DNA of 35,053 nt from an uncultured Synechococcaceae cyanobacterium (GTDB taxonomy: Bacteria; Cyanobacteriota; Cyanobacteriia; PCC-6307; Cyanobiaceae): assembly GCA_902570945.1 (NCBI GenBank), contig CACGAJ010000009.1:1-35053 (forward strand), given 5' to 3'. Shown piece after piece: positions 27,522 to 35,053 of the stretch. The notes beneath the pieces were generated by a model. That model was not told where the DNA came from. It was given only the letters and a program-made list of their open reading frames with translations, and ran no database searches. How positions within the stretch are numbered: the first letter of the stretch is position 1; each line of letters begins with the position of its first letter. The position numbers and the translations under genes are program-made.

Positions 27522-28202
27522 TTATTTAATTTTTAAGTATTTGTGAGTTTGAAGGCTCAATTTCCAATCGGGGTTATTTTTTACGAAATCAATAGCTAAA
27601 GAAAAACCATTCGCATTATTCCATGCTGGCTGTAAATAAAAAAATTTATCTTCTATTTTTATATCATCTTCGCTTTTTGAGAGTTGATATTGTTTTAAAG
27701 TTTCTTTTTTAATTTGAATGGCAAATTCAATATCTTCTATTTCATTTATGATTATTTTGATTTCATTAGAGTTTTTCAAAAAATAATTTTTTGGAGGTGA
27801 GTGTCTTTTGGGAGATAAAGTAATCCAGTCATAACTCCCTGATAACGAATTAACTCCACTGGTCTCAATATGAATTTTCATTGAGTTTTTTTCTTCTCCC
27901 ATCGTCATTTTTTTTATGGCTTTGCAAAAATTATCCAAGTTATGTTGTAAAGGCTCTCCACCTGTAATAACGCAAAAAGATGCTCCTTTGCCTCTAGCAA
28001 TTTTTATGTTTTCTATTATTTTTTCAATTGATATATAGGGGTATTTTTTCTCATCCCATGAATACTTTGTATCGCACCAAGAACATCCAACTTTACAACC
28101 AGCTAGTCTTACAAAAAAAGCACTCTTTCCAGCGTGATAACCTTCACCTTGTAATGAATGAAATTGTTCGACTAAGGGTAAAAAATTTGTCATTTTTTTC
28201 AT
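27522..28202 (-). CDS. queE: 7-carboxy-7-deazaguanine synthase QueE (radical SAM)
   Basis: QueE is the radical SAM enzyme that makes 7-carboxy-7-deazaguanine from 6-carboxy-tetrahydropterin. The 226-residue protein begins with LVEQFHSLQGEGYHAGKSAFFVR-type sequence, with the substrate motif SLQGEG. The cluster motif is C-x3-C-x2-C in AGCKVGCSWCDTKYSW near residue 37, as in other QueE and classical radical SAM enzymes. GGEPLQH near 82 binds SAM. Two methionines are available (28202 and 28193); I used the first. It is followed by queC after six bases and lies 18 bases after pyrG. Confidence 0.94.
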   Translation of the reverse strand: MKKMTNFLPLVEQFHSLQGEGYHAGKSAFFVRLAGCKVGCSWCDTKYSWDEKKYPYISIEKIIENIKIARGKGASFCVITGGEPLQHNLDNFCKAIKKMTMGEEKNSMKIHIETSGVNSLSGSYDWITLSPKRHSPPKNYFLKNSNEIKIIINEIEDIEFAIQIKKETLKQYQLSKSEDDIKIEDKFFYLQPAWNNANGFSLAIDFVKNNPDWKLSLQTHKYLKIK

Positions 28203-28220
28203 TCAAAAAAATAAAGAATA

Positions 28221-29831
28221 TTAATTTGATTGATTTAACTTTTCTTGAGAGGCTTTTATTAAACCTTTAAATAAAGGATGGGGTTTACCAGGTCTTGATA
28301 AAAACTCAGGATGATATTGACATGCTAAGAAGTAAGGATGATTCTCTAACTCAATTAACTCAACTAATCTGCCATCTGGTGATGTACCACTAATTTTGTA
28401 TCCGGAATTTAAAAAACTTTGTTTGTAGTAATTATTAAATTCGTATCTATGTCGATGTCTCTCATAAATAACATCTTCATCATATAAGTTTTTCCCAGTT
28501 GTATTTTTTGTCAATCTACATGGATAAACTCCAAGTCTCATTGTCCCACCTAAATCAACCACATCTTCCTGTTCTGGTAACAAATGTATCACTGGATTGG
28601 GAGTATCTGGGTCTAATTCTGAACTTGATGCATCTGGAAGATTAGCTACATTCCTAGCCCATTCTATAACTGCACATTGCATACCAAGGCAAAGGCCTAA
28701 AAATGGAATTTTCTTTTCTCTCGCGAATTTTATAGCTGAAATTTTGCCATTAACTCCTCTATTTCCAAATCCTCCAGGTACTACAATTGCATCAACTTTA
28801 TTTAAGTAAGTTTCTGCAGAATCTTTTTCTATCATTTCAGCGCTTACCCAATGTAAATCTAGTAAAGCCTTGTTTTCAATGCATGCATGCCTTAAAGCTT
28901 CAACTACAGATAAATATGCATCACCTAGTTCAATATATTTGCCTACTAGAGCAACTTTTATTGGATCTCCAGGATTTCTTAGATTGTGAATAAGTGCTTC
29001 CCAATTTTTCAAATCACATTCTTTGTCTTCAAGTTCAAGATACTTCAGAGTTTCTTTGCACAAACCCTCTTTTTTTAAAGCAAGAGGCACAGAATAAATA
29101 CTATCTGCGTCTAATGCTTCTATTACTGACTTAATATTTACTCCACAAAATCCACTAATTTTCTTTTTAAGGCCTTCATTTATCGATTTATCACTTCGGC
29201 ATACAAGTAAATCTGGCTGAATTCCAATTGATCTTAATTCTTTTACTGAATGTTGTGTTGGCTTAGTTTTTATTTCGCCAGAGGTTTTGATGTAGGGAAG
29301 TAATGTTACGTGTATGTATGCAACATCATTTCTATTAACATCATTTTTGAATTCTCTTATTGCCTCTAAAAAAGGTAATGATTCAATATCACCAACTGTT
29401 CCACCAATTTCAGTAATAATAATATCTGCATTGCTGTTAGCGGCTACTCTATGAATTCTTTCTCTTATTTCTCCCGTTATGTGAGGTATTACTTGCACAG
29501 TTCCACCGTTATAACTACCCCGTCTCTCTTTATTAATCACTGCCTGATAGATAGATCCCGTAGTCACACTATTTAACCTAGTCATTGCAGTATCAGTAAA
29601 TCGTTCATAGTGACCTAAATCTAGATCGGTTTCAGCCCCATCTTCAGTAACAAATACTTCTCCATGTTGGAAAGGGCTCATTGTGCCTGGATCAACATTT
29701 AGATATGGATCTAGTTTTAATATTGAAACACTATATCCTCTAGACTTTAATAATCTCCCTAAGCTTGCAGCTACAATTCCTTTACCAATGCTAGAAACTA
29801 CTCCTCCGGTGACAAAAACAAATTTTGACAT
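28221..29831 (-). CDS. pyrG: CTP synthase
   Basis: PyrG converts UTP to CTP using ATP and glutamine. The 536-residue protein has both domains. The N-terminal synthetase domain begins [21 protein letters not shown] with the P-loop-like motif, then [21 protein letters not shown] and [14 protein letters not shown] near residue 140. The glutaminase domain has the nucleophile in [18 protein letters not shown] near 378 and the His-Glu pair in [11 protein letters not shown] near 510. Length and motifs are normal. The upstream region has an unusual ribosome-site placement, listed separately. Confidence 0.98.
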   Translation of the reverse strand: MSKFVFVTGGVVSSIGKGIVAASLGRLLKSRGYSVSILKLDPYLNVDPGTMSPFQHGEVFVTEDGAETDLDLGHYERFTDTAMTRLNSVTTGSIYQAVINKERRGSYNGGTVQVIPHITGEIRERIHRVAANSNADIIITEIGGTVGDIESLPFLEAIREFKNDVNRNDVAYIHVTLLPYIKTSGEIKTKPTQHSVKELRSIGIQPDLLVCRSDKSINEGLKKKISGFCGVNIKSVIEALDADSIYSVPLALKKEGLCKETLKYLELEDKECDLKNWEALIHNLRNPGDPIKVALVGKYIELGDAYLSVVEALRHACIENKALLDLHWVSAEMIEKDSAETYLNKVDAIVVPGGFGNRGVNGKISAIKFAREKKIPFLGLCLGMQCAVIEWARNVANLPDASSSELDPDTPNPVIHLLPEQEDVVDLGGTMRLGVYPCRLTKNTTGKNLYDEDVIYERHRHRYEFNNYYKQSFLNSGYKISGTSPDGRLVELIELENHPYFLACQYHPEFLSRPGKPHPLFKGLIKASQEKLNQSN

Positions 29832-29854
29832 TAAATATTTTTAATTAAGCACAG

Positions 29855-29861
29855 CCTCCTT
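29855..29861 (-). promoter_or_regulatory. Displaced Shine-Dalgarno-like sequence upstream of pyrG
   Basis: On the minus strand this reads AAGGAGG, 23 bases upstream of the pyrG ATG, too far for normal initiation. Two bases after it comes GTG CTT AAT TAA, a possible three-codon reading frame. The intervening sequence is AT-rich and partly self-complementary, which might bring the site closer to the ATG. Function unproven. Confidence 0.35.
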
Positions 29862-29906
29862 ATATTTTATTTAAACAAAAAACTTTTAGAACATCCATAT
29901 ATATTC

Positions 29907-31703
29907 TTATTCATCAATTGTTATTTCAATATCCAATTCTTTTAATTGTGATTCAGAGACATTTGAAGGTGCATTTGTAAGAAGACATTTTGCTTGTTGA
30001 TTTTTTGGAAAAGCAATGGTTTCTCTGATCGATTCTGCTCCTATGATCAGCATGGTAATGCGATCTAATCCAAAAGCTATTCCGCCATGTGGAGGAGCAC
30101 CCATTTCTAAGGCTTCTATTAAAAATCCAAATTTTTCATGAATCTCTTTATCAGTAAGTCCTACCGTTTTCAGAACCTCTCGTTGCAAGTTCGCTTCATG
30201 AATACGTAAAGACCCACCTCCTAACTCTAAGCCATTAAGAACTAAGTCATAAGCATTGGCTATAGAGTTCTCGATTTCTTTTTTCAAGTTTTCAGAATCT
30301 TTAGATTTTATATTTTTAGGAGAACAAAAAGGATGATGTAAAGCTTCATATCTATTTTCTTCTTCATTTCTCTCAAACATAGGGAAATCAGTTACCCATA
30401 AGAAATTCCATTTACTTTTATCTATGAGATTTAAGTCTTTTGCGATGTATTGTCTCACTCTATCTAATGACTGGTTGACAATTTGTTTATCTCCAGCCCC
30501 CAAGAGGATTAAGTCTCCATCTTGTGCTTCTGTAATTCTTAAAATATCAGCTATATGCTCCTCACTTAAATTATTTTTAATTGCCCCAATAGTCTCAAGA
30601 TCATCTCCTTTTACTCTTATAAAAGCCAAACCACCAGCTCCTGCATCTTGAGCTACTTGGAAGATATCACCTCCTGGTTTAATTCTTACGTTGCTAATAC
30701 TTGAATTGCCTCCTTTTACTGTTATGGATTTTATATAACCTCCAGATTTAATTGCTTTGGTGAAAATATTAAAGCCAATATTACCTAATACTTCTCCTAA
30801 ATCTTTTAATAACATTTCATATCTTGTATCTGGTCTATCAGTCCCGTAATTGTCCATCGCTTCTTGCCATGACATTCTTGGAAAGGCATTTTCAAAATAA
30901 ATATTTAATACTTCTTTCCATATTGTTTTTATAAGACTTTCATTAAAAGAAATTATTTCTTCCTCACTAATAAAGCTCATTTCAATATCTAATTGAGTAA
31001 ACTCTGGCTGTCTATCTGCCCTTAAGTCTTCATCACGGAAACATTTTGCGATTTGATAATACTTGTCCAAGCCTCCAACCATTAAAAGTTGTTTAAATAG
31101 TTGTGGGGATTGAGGTAGAGCAAAAAATTCTCCATTCGAAAGACGTGCAGGAACAAGAAAATCGCGCGCGCCTTCTGGAGTTGATTTTGTAAGTAATGGA
31201 GTCTCTACTTCTGTAAATCCAAAATTATCAAGAAAATCTCTAGCAACTTTAATAATCTTATGTCTAGTTTTTAAATTTTCTAGTAATTTCCCTCTTCTTA
31301 AATCTAGATATCTATATTTTAATCTGAGTTCCTCTTTTGTATTTTCATAATCATGTATAGACACTGGAAAAGGTAAGTTTTTTTTAATTTGGTTGAGAAT
31401 TTGCAAATCTTTAACCTTAAGCTCTAACTCTCCAGTAATTAAATTTTTATTTATGGAATCTTTGGGCCTTTCATTAATAATTCCGCTAACCATAATTACC
31501 GTCTCATTTCTTAGAGTTTCTGCCTGTTTAAATAGATCTGAACCATCATTGGGGTTAATTGTTATTTGTAGGAATCCACTATGGTCCCTTAAATCAATAA
31601 AAATTACTCCACCATGATCTCTTCTTCTATCTACCCATCCGCATAGATTAACTAATTTACCAATATCTGTATTATTGAGTTCTTCGCAAATTTTGTTTCT
31701 CAT
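29907..31703 (-). CDS. aspS: Aspartyl-tRNA synthetase (bacterial type)
   Basis: AspS charges tRNA with aspartate. The 598-residue length and the presence of a GAD insertion domain between motifs 2 and 3 fit the bacterial type. Visible are the anticodon-binding OB-fold [25 protein letters not shown] at residues 19-43, motif 2 [23 protein letters not shown] near 217, and the ATP-binding motif 3 [14 protein letters not shown] near 544. Residue 30 is histidine in RRRDHGG, where E. coli has leucine. That histidine is a mark of non-discriminating enzymes, which also load tRNA-Asn with aspartate for the amidotransferase. The ATG at 31703 gives [11 protein letters not shown]. Confidence 0.96.
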   Translation of the reverse strand: MRNKICEELNNTDIGKLVNLCGWVDRRRDHGGVIFIDLRDHSGFLQITINPNDGSDLFKQAETLRNETVIMVSGIINERPKDSINKNLITGELELKVKDLQILNQIKKNLPFPVSIHDYENTKEELRLKYRYLDLRRGKLLENLKTRHKIIKVARDFLDNFGFTEVETPLLTKSTPEGARDFLVPARLSNGEFFALPQSPQLFKQLLMVGGLDKYYQIAKCFRDEDLRADRQPEFTQLDIEMSFISEEEIISFNESLIKTIWKEVLNIYFENAFPRMSWQEAMDNYGTDRPDTRYEMLLKDLGEVLGNIGFNIFTKAIKSGGYIKSITVKGGNSSISNVRIKPGGDIFQVAQDAGAGGLAFIRVKGDDLETIGAIKNNLSEEHIADILRITEAQDGDLILLGAGDKQIVNQSLDRVRQYIAKDLNLIDKSKWNFLWVTDFPMFERNEEENRYEALHHPFCSPKNIKSKDSENLKKEIENSIANAYDLVLNGLELGGGSLRIHEANLQREVLKTVGLTDKEIHEKFGFLIEALEMGAPPHGGIAFGLDRITMLIIGAESIRETIAFPKNQQAKCLLTNAPSNVSESQLKELDIEITIDE

Positions 31704-31758
31704 CTAAGTATGATTTATTTATCAATAACTTATAATAATTCTTTTAGGGTAAATTTAG

Positions 31759-32871
31759 TTAATAATTCTTTTTATAAAACGCTCTTTTTGTTATAACCCC
31801 TTTGAATTTTTTGCCTCTTATTAATATTTGAACTTCATTATTTATTAAAGCATGGGCAGTATTGATGTATGCAAAAGCTATAGCTTGTTGTTTAGTTGGA
31901 GACCAACTGCCGCTTGTGATAATTCCAATATTTTCTTCACCTTTAAAAACTGGGCAACCTTTTCTTCCTATTGCTTTACCTTCTATAGAAAGACCAACTA
32001 ACTTTTTTTGAATACCTAATGTTGACTGCTCTTCAAGAAATCTTCTTCCAAAGAATTCGTGATTATTTTCTAGATGTACTAGCCAGCCTAACCCAGCTTC
32101 ATATGGAGAAGTTTCTTCATTTATGTCTTGCCCATAAAGATGCATGCCTGCTTCAAGTCTAAGAGTATCTCTAGCTCCTAAACCACAAGGTGCAACATTT
32201 TTGGAAATTGAGAAATCCCATAAATTAATTGCTGCTTTTTTAGATAAAAGTATTTCTAGACCATTTTCCCCTGTATATCCTGTCTTTGAAAAGAAAATTT
32301 TTTCTTTTGGCGAAATATGTTCGAAAATTTTATATTCGCATCCAAAGTTAGGGATATGTGAGATCGAAGATTCAATCCATTTTTCAAATAAATCGAATGA
32401 GTTTTTTCCTTGTAGTGCTAAAAGAACTTTGTCTTTTTTAAAGTTTGTTATGGAAATTTCATATTTATTTAAATTATTTTTTATCCACTGAAAATCTGTT
32501 TCATATCTACTTGCATTAACTATTAACAATATTTCTGATATGTCATTTTCTTGTATACCAAGGTCATAAATTATTAAGTCATCTATTATTCCTCCTTTAT
32601 CATTAAGCATTACTGTATAAAGCCCTTGACCTACAGAAAAGGAGTATAAATTAGTAGGAAAAAATTTTTGAATATAATCCTTTGTATTGACTCCCTTAAC
32701 AGATATCACACCCATATGAGAAATATCAAATAATCCTGCTGAAGATCTAACTGATTCATGCTCTTTAATTAATCCTGAAAATGATATGGGCATTTCCCAA
32801 CCTGCAAAATCCACTAATTTTGCATTGGATTCAACATATTTTGAATAAAGAGGACTTTTTAGCAAATCCAT
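31759..32871 (-). CDS. gcvT: Aminomethyltransferase, glycine cleavage system T protein
   Basis: GcvT transfers the aminomethyl carbon from the H-protein lipoamide to tetrahydrofolate, giving methylene-THF and ammonia. The 370-residue protein starts [28 protein letters not shown] and shows the FDISHMG motif near residue 47, the IDDLIIY stretch with the catalytic aspartate region near 95, and [15 protein letters not shown] near 194. [19 protein letters not shown] near 233 is the family's folate-site signature. The other gcv genes are not in the window. It ends 55 bases before aspS starts, and its start is 50 bases from speB. Confidence 0.96.
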   Translation of the reverse strand: MDLLKSPLYSKYVESNAKLVDFAGWEMPISFSGLIKEHESVRSSAGLFDISHMGVISVKGVNTKDYIQKFFPTNLYSFSVGQGLYTVMLNDKGGIIDDLIIYDLGIQENDISEILLIVNASRYETDFQWIKNNLNKYEISITNFKKDKVLLALQGKNSFDLFEKWIESSISHIPNFGCEYKIFEHISPKEKIFFSKTGYTGENGLEILLSKKAAINLWDFSISKNVAPCGLGARDTLRLEAGMHLYGQDINEETSPYEAGLGWLVHLENNHEFFGRRFLEEQSTLGIQKKLVGLSIEGKAIGRKGCPVFKGEENIGIITSGSWSPTKQQAIAFAYINTAHALINNEVQILIRGKKFKGVITKRAFYKKNY

Positions 32872-32921
32872 GAAATATTTAGTTTGTATTTAGTATTTTT
32901 ATACTGTAGTTTAGAAATTTT

Positions 32922-33803
32922 TTATTGCATATTTTCTAATGACAAAATTAAGCTTCTAAGTACTTTGGCTGCAACTATACTACTAACTCCGCTTTTATCA
33001 ATTTCTGGAGATAATTCCACAATATCTGAAGCCACAATTCTAAATTCTTTTAAAGTTTTCAGTATTTCTTCAAAATCATTCCAAAAAAATCCTCCCGGTT
33101 CTGGAGTGCCAGTCCCTGCTAATAAACTGGGATCAAACCAATCTAAATCTATTGTTAAATAGATTGGAGACTTAACGTATGGTAGGAGAGCTTGTTTTAA
33201 TTCTTGTGCATTTCCGCCTGGATAAAAGTTAACAAATTGGTTGTTGTTATGCATAATTTGAAATTCTTCCTTAGTCCCACTTCTTATTCCTACTTGCAAA
33301 ATTTTCTTTTCAGGTAGCACTTCTAAGCATCTTTTCATGGCACAAGCATGACTATTTTTATTTCCTATATATGATTCTCTTAAATCTGCATGAGCATCAA
33401 GTTGAACCAATATCAAGTCTGGATATTTTTTTACTAATGCTTCTATAGCACCTCTTGTAATAGAGTGTTCGCCTCCAAGTATAATAGGACTAAGGCGTTT
33501 ATTAATTAAATAATTTGTTGCTGATTTAACCGATTCAATAACGGACTTTGAGTCATTTTTATCAATTAGTATTGACCCAAAATCAACATACATAATATCC
33601 TCTAAATCTTTATTTAGTTTTGGACAATATGTTTCTAAACAAGAACTGACTTGTCTTATAGCATCTGGACCAAATCTAGCTCCTGGTTTGAAAGAACATG
33701 TCCCATCATAATTGACTCCAAATATACCAATTACGCAATCATCAGGGTTTCTTTTTGCTCCCATAAAAATAGCATTTTCGTTATCAAATAAATTTTTTAT
33801 CAT
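32922..33803 (-). CDS. speB: Agmatinase/ureohydrolase (SpeB-type)
   Basis: Ureohydrolases of this family use two Mn2+ ions to split guanidino groups. The metal-ligand motifs are all present: LGGEHSITRG near residue 108, VQLDAHADLRESYIG near 130, and TIDLDWFDPSLLAGTGTPEPGG near 216. Agmatinase (agmatine to putrescine and urea) is favoured over arginase by the GGEHS form and by its neighbour speE, only one base away, which uses putrescine. The 293-residue length is normal. Formally, another ureohydrolase substrate such as guanidinobutyrate cannot be excluded. Confidence 0.9.
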   Translation of the reverse strand: MIKNLFDNENAIFMGAKRNPDDCVIGIFGVNYDGTCSFKPGARFGPDAIRQVSSCLETYCPKLNKDLEDIMYVDFGSILIDKNDSKSVIESVKSATNYLINKRLSPIILGGEHSITRGAIEALVKKYPDLILVQLDAHADLRESYIGNKNSHACAMKRCLEVLPEKKILQVGIRSGTKEEFQIMHNNNQFVNFYPGGNAQELKQALLPYVKSPIYLTIDLDWFDPSLLAGTGTPEPGGFFWNDFEEILKTLKEFRIVASDIVELSPEIDKSGVSSIVAAKVLRSLILSLENMQ

Positions 33804-33804
33804 T

Positions 33805-34656
33805 CTATGAATTTAGTTCTTTTACAATTTTATTTGGCATCATTTTGAATGCTGCATTTTGAAAATTTAAATTCCAAATTTCACAACTTTTTTCTATTCT
33901 CAGTGCTTCATTGCAATTTTGCTTTGGTAGATCTAAAACTTTTTCAGAAGCGAATGTCCAACTCCAAATACCGCTTGGATATATAGGAACAAAAGAATAC
34001 ATAGTTTCAGAGAATCTAAAAATTTTTTTCAGGGTTTTCAAAATACTTATGTGAATATTTTTGAAGGATTCAGGTGATTCGCTTTGCGTTGCTAAGATAC
34101 CATCTTTTTTAAGAATTCTTTTGCATTCTTCATAGAACGAATCTGAAAATAATAAATTTGAAAATTCTGAGGGATCTGAGCAGTCTATAAATATAACATC
34201 GTAAAAATTATCTCTTGTTTTTTTTACCCATTGAACACCATCATCAATATGAATCTTTAATCTTTTATCGTTCCATGCTTCGCCCCCAATTTCTTTTAAA
34301 AATTTTTTTGATATTTTGATTACTTCTTCATCAATCTCTACCAGATCAATTTTTGATATTTGAGAGTATTTAATGCATTCTCTTGCAGTACCACCGTCTC
34401 CGCCCCCAATAATAAGTATATTAGATTTTTCGTTAATGCTACTTAATGCTGGATGCACAAGACACTCATGATAATATTTCTCGTCTTTTAATGATGTCAT
34501 CCAACAACCATCTAGCATTAAAGCTCTGCCATAATATTCATTTTCAATTATGAGAATTTCTTGATATTTTGATTTTTTTTTAATTAAAATTTCTCCATTT
34601 AGGCCGAATCTTGAGCCTTTATGATATTCATCTATCCATTTTGAAATATCAGTCAT
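33805..34656 (-). CDS. speE: Spermidine synthase (polyamine aminopropyltransferase)
   Basis: SpeE moves the aminopropyl group of decarboxylated SAM to putrescine. The 283-residue protein begins with the short beta-strand domain (SKWIDEYHKGSRFGLNG, then GRALMLDGCWMTS near residue 44). The SAM-type Rossmann motif NILIIGGGDGGTARECIKY is near 79, the acidic end of strand 2 is LVEIDEEVI, and the catalytic-site aspartate is in VIFIDCSDPSEFSNLLFS near 155. The stop is one base from the agmatinase start, so the two form a polyamine pair. The upstream mazG gene ends seven bases before. Confidence 0.95.
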   Translation of the reverse strand: MTDISKWIDEYHKGSRFGLNGEILIKKKSKYQEILIIENEYYGRALMLDGCWMTSLKDEKYYHECLVHPALSSINEKSNILIIGGGDGGTARECIKYSQISKIDLVEIDEEVIKISKKFLKEIGGEAWNDKRLKIHIDDGVQWVKKTRDNFYDVIFIDCSDPSEFSNLLFSDSFYEECKRILKKDGILATQSESPESFKNIHISILKTLKKIFRFSETMYSFVPIYPSGIWSWTFASEKVLDLPKQNCNEALRIEKSCEIWNLNFQNAAFKMMPNKIVKELNS

Positions 34657-34663
34657 TTGCTTT

Positions 34664-35053
34664 TTAAGAATTTTTTCTTTTAAGTTTTTGCTTGGCTATT
34701 TGCCAAAGCCGTTGAAAATCTTTAGGGGTTTGTTTTTTAATATTATCTCCTGAATGACGTTCAATGATTGAAAATCTGTCTAAAAATTTTTTATTAGTTT
34801 TTTGAAGAGCTGATTCAGGATTTATTTTTAAAAAGTTTGAGAGATTCAGAAGGGTAAAGTAAACATCCCCAAATTCATTTTTTATGTCTGAATCATTTTT
34901 ACTTTTTATTGCTTCCTTTAATTCATTAATCTCTTCTATTAACTTTTCAATAATTTGATTGGTACTCCCCCATTTAAAACCATATTCTTTAACAACATTA
35001 GTGATTTTATCTGTGCCAATCGTTGGCGGCAAATTTTTGATTTTCAAATTTAA
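34664..35053 (-). CDS. mazG: MazG-type nucleoside triphosphate pyrophosphohydrolase, C-terminal part (5' end outside window)
   Basis: MazG hydrolyses NTPs or dNTPs, often non-canonical ones, to NMP and PPi. The frame is open to the right edge with no stop, so the gene most likely begins outside the window; the TTG at 35047 would give a 127-residue protein but is probably internal. Within it the all-alpha NTP-PPase site is clear: KLIEEINELKEAIKS with the first E-x-x-E pair, then KNEFGDVYFTLLNLSNFL with the E-x-x-D pair. LPPTIGTDKITNVVKEYGFKW just before looks like the linker and start of the second repeat of full-length MazG. The C-terminus is basic. A speE transcript follows after seven bases. 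Confidence 0.85.
   Translation of the reverse strand, partial: LNLKIKNLPPTIGTDKITNVVKEYGFKWGSTNQIIEKLIEEINELKEAIKSKNDSDIKNEFGDVYFTLLNLSNFLKINPESALQKTNKKFLDRFSIIERHSGDNIKKQTPKDFQRLWQIAKQKLKRKNS

Noticed and set aside
32144-32491. 115-codon plus-strand open frame inside gcvT
   Set aside because: It lies wholly antisense to gcvT, which is complete with all family motifs. The frame has no recognisable protein features.
1-35053. tRNA, rRNA, CRISPR array, IS element or prophage
   Set aside because: Nearly all sequence is coding for core genes. The gaps show no tRNA-like TTCGA loop with a cloverleaf, no spaced repeats and no transposase or phage frames.

Overview
The window looks like a stretch of a high-light-adapted Prochlorococcus chromosome. 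It is very AT-rich and densely packed: there is no gene-free stretch of 300 bases, many stops and starts overlap, and gaps run from 1 to about 200 bases. It carries a cyanobacterial gene set (group 2 sigma factor, VTE5-like phytol/polyprenol kinase, acnB, a DUF3134-type small protein, sucrose-phosphate synthase). The assignment to organism rests on composition and gene content, not on a database comparison. I see no tRNA, rRNA, IS element, prophage gene or CRISPR array. This reads as core genome rather than an island.

Layout. 1-5051 (+): the end of recN, then uvrA, then a sucrose-phosphate synthase gene interrupted by an in-frame TAA. 4985-6579 (-): a DUF3134-like protein, mraY and a small conserved protein whose 3' end overlaps sps tail to tail. 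6633-8079 (+): a small two-helix membrane protein and argG. 8083-9507 (-): aroE and rpsF. 9623-11530 (+): dnaK. 11527-12609 (-): a ThiO-like FAD oxidase. 12658-13512 (+): purU. 13523-17464 (-): acnB and a ClC antiporter. 17562-18629 (+): DAHP synthase. 18622-20285 (-): sigma factor and phytol kinase-like gene. 20492-22580 (-): polyphosphate kinase, broken by a frameshift in an A7 run. 22604-23872 (-): an MFS transporter. 23919-24734 (+): cobA. 24707-35053 (-): a ten-gene same-strand run, in transcription order mazG (partial), speE, speB, gcvT, aspS, pyrG, queE, queC, pabB, pabC.

How the genes fit together. speE-speB make putrescine and spermidine. queE-queC build preQ0, and the overlapping pabB-pabC pair makes p-aminobenzoate for folate; both pathways draw on GTP-derived pterin chemistry. 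gcvT, purU and the folate genes connect to one-carbon metabolism. The two AroG/AroE enzymes and PabB/PabC belong to the shikimate/chorismate network. recN and uvrA are DNA repair genes.

The most notable observations are the two interrupted genes, sps and ppk. Both concern reserve compounds (sucrose or compatible solute, and polyphosphate), and both breaks lie in A-rich runs where sequencing error is the main alternative. I did not find a convincing undescribed system. Secondary leads are the small conserved proteins around mraY, a GC-richer block downstream of uvrA, and a strong Shine-Dalgarno sequence placed too far upstream of pyrG.
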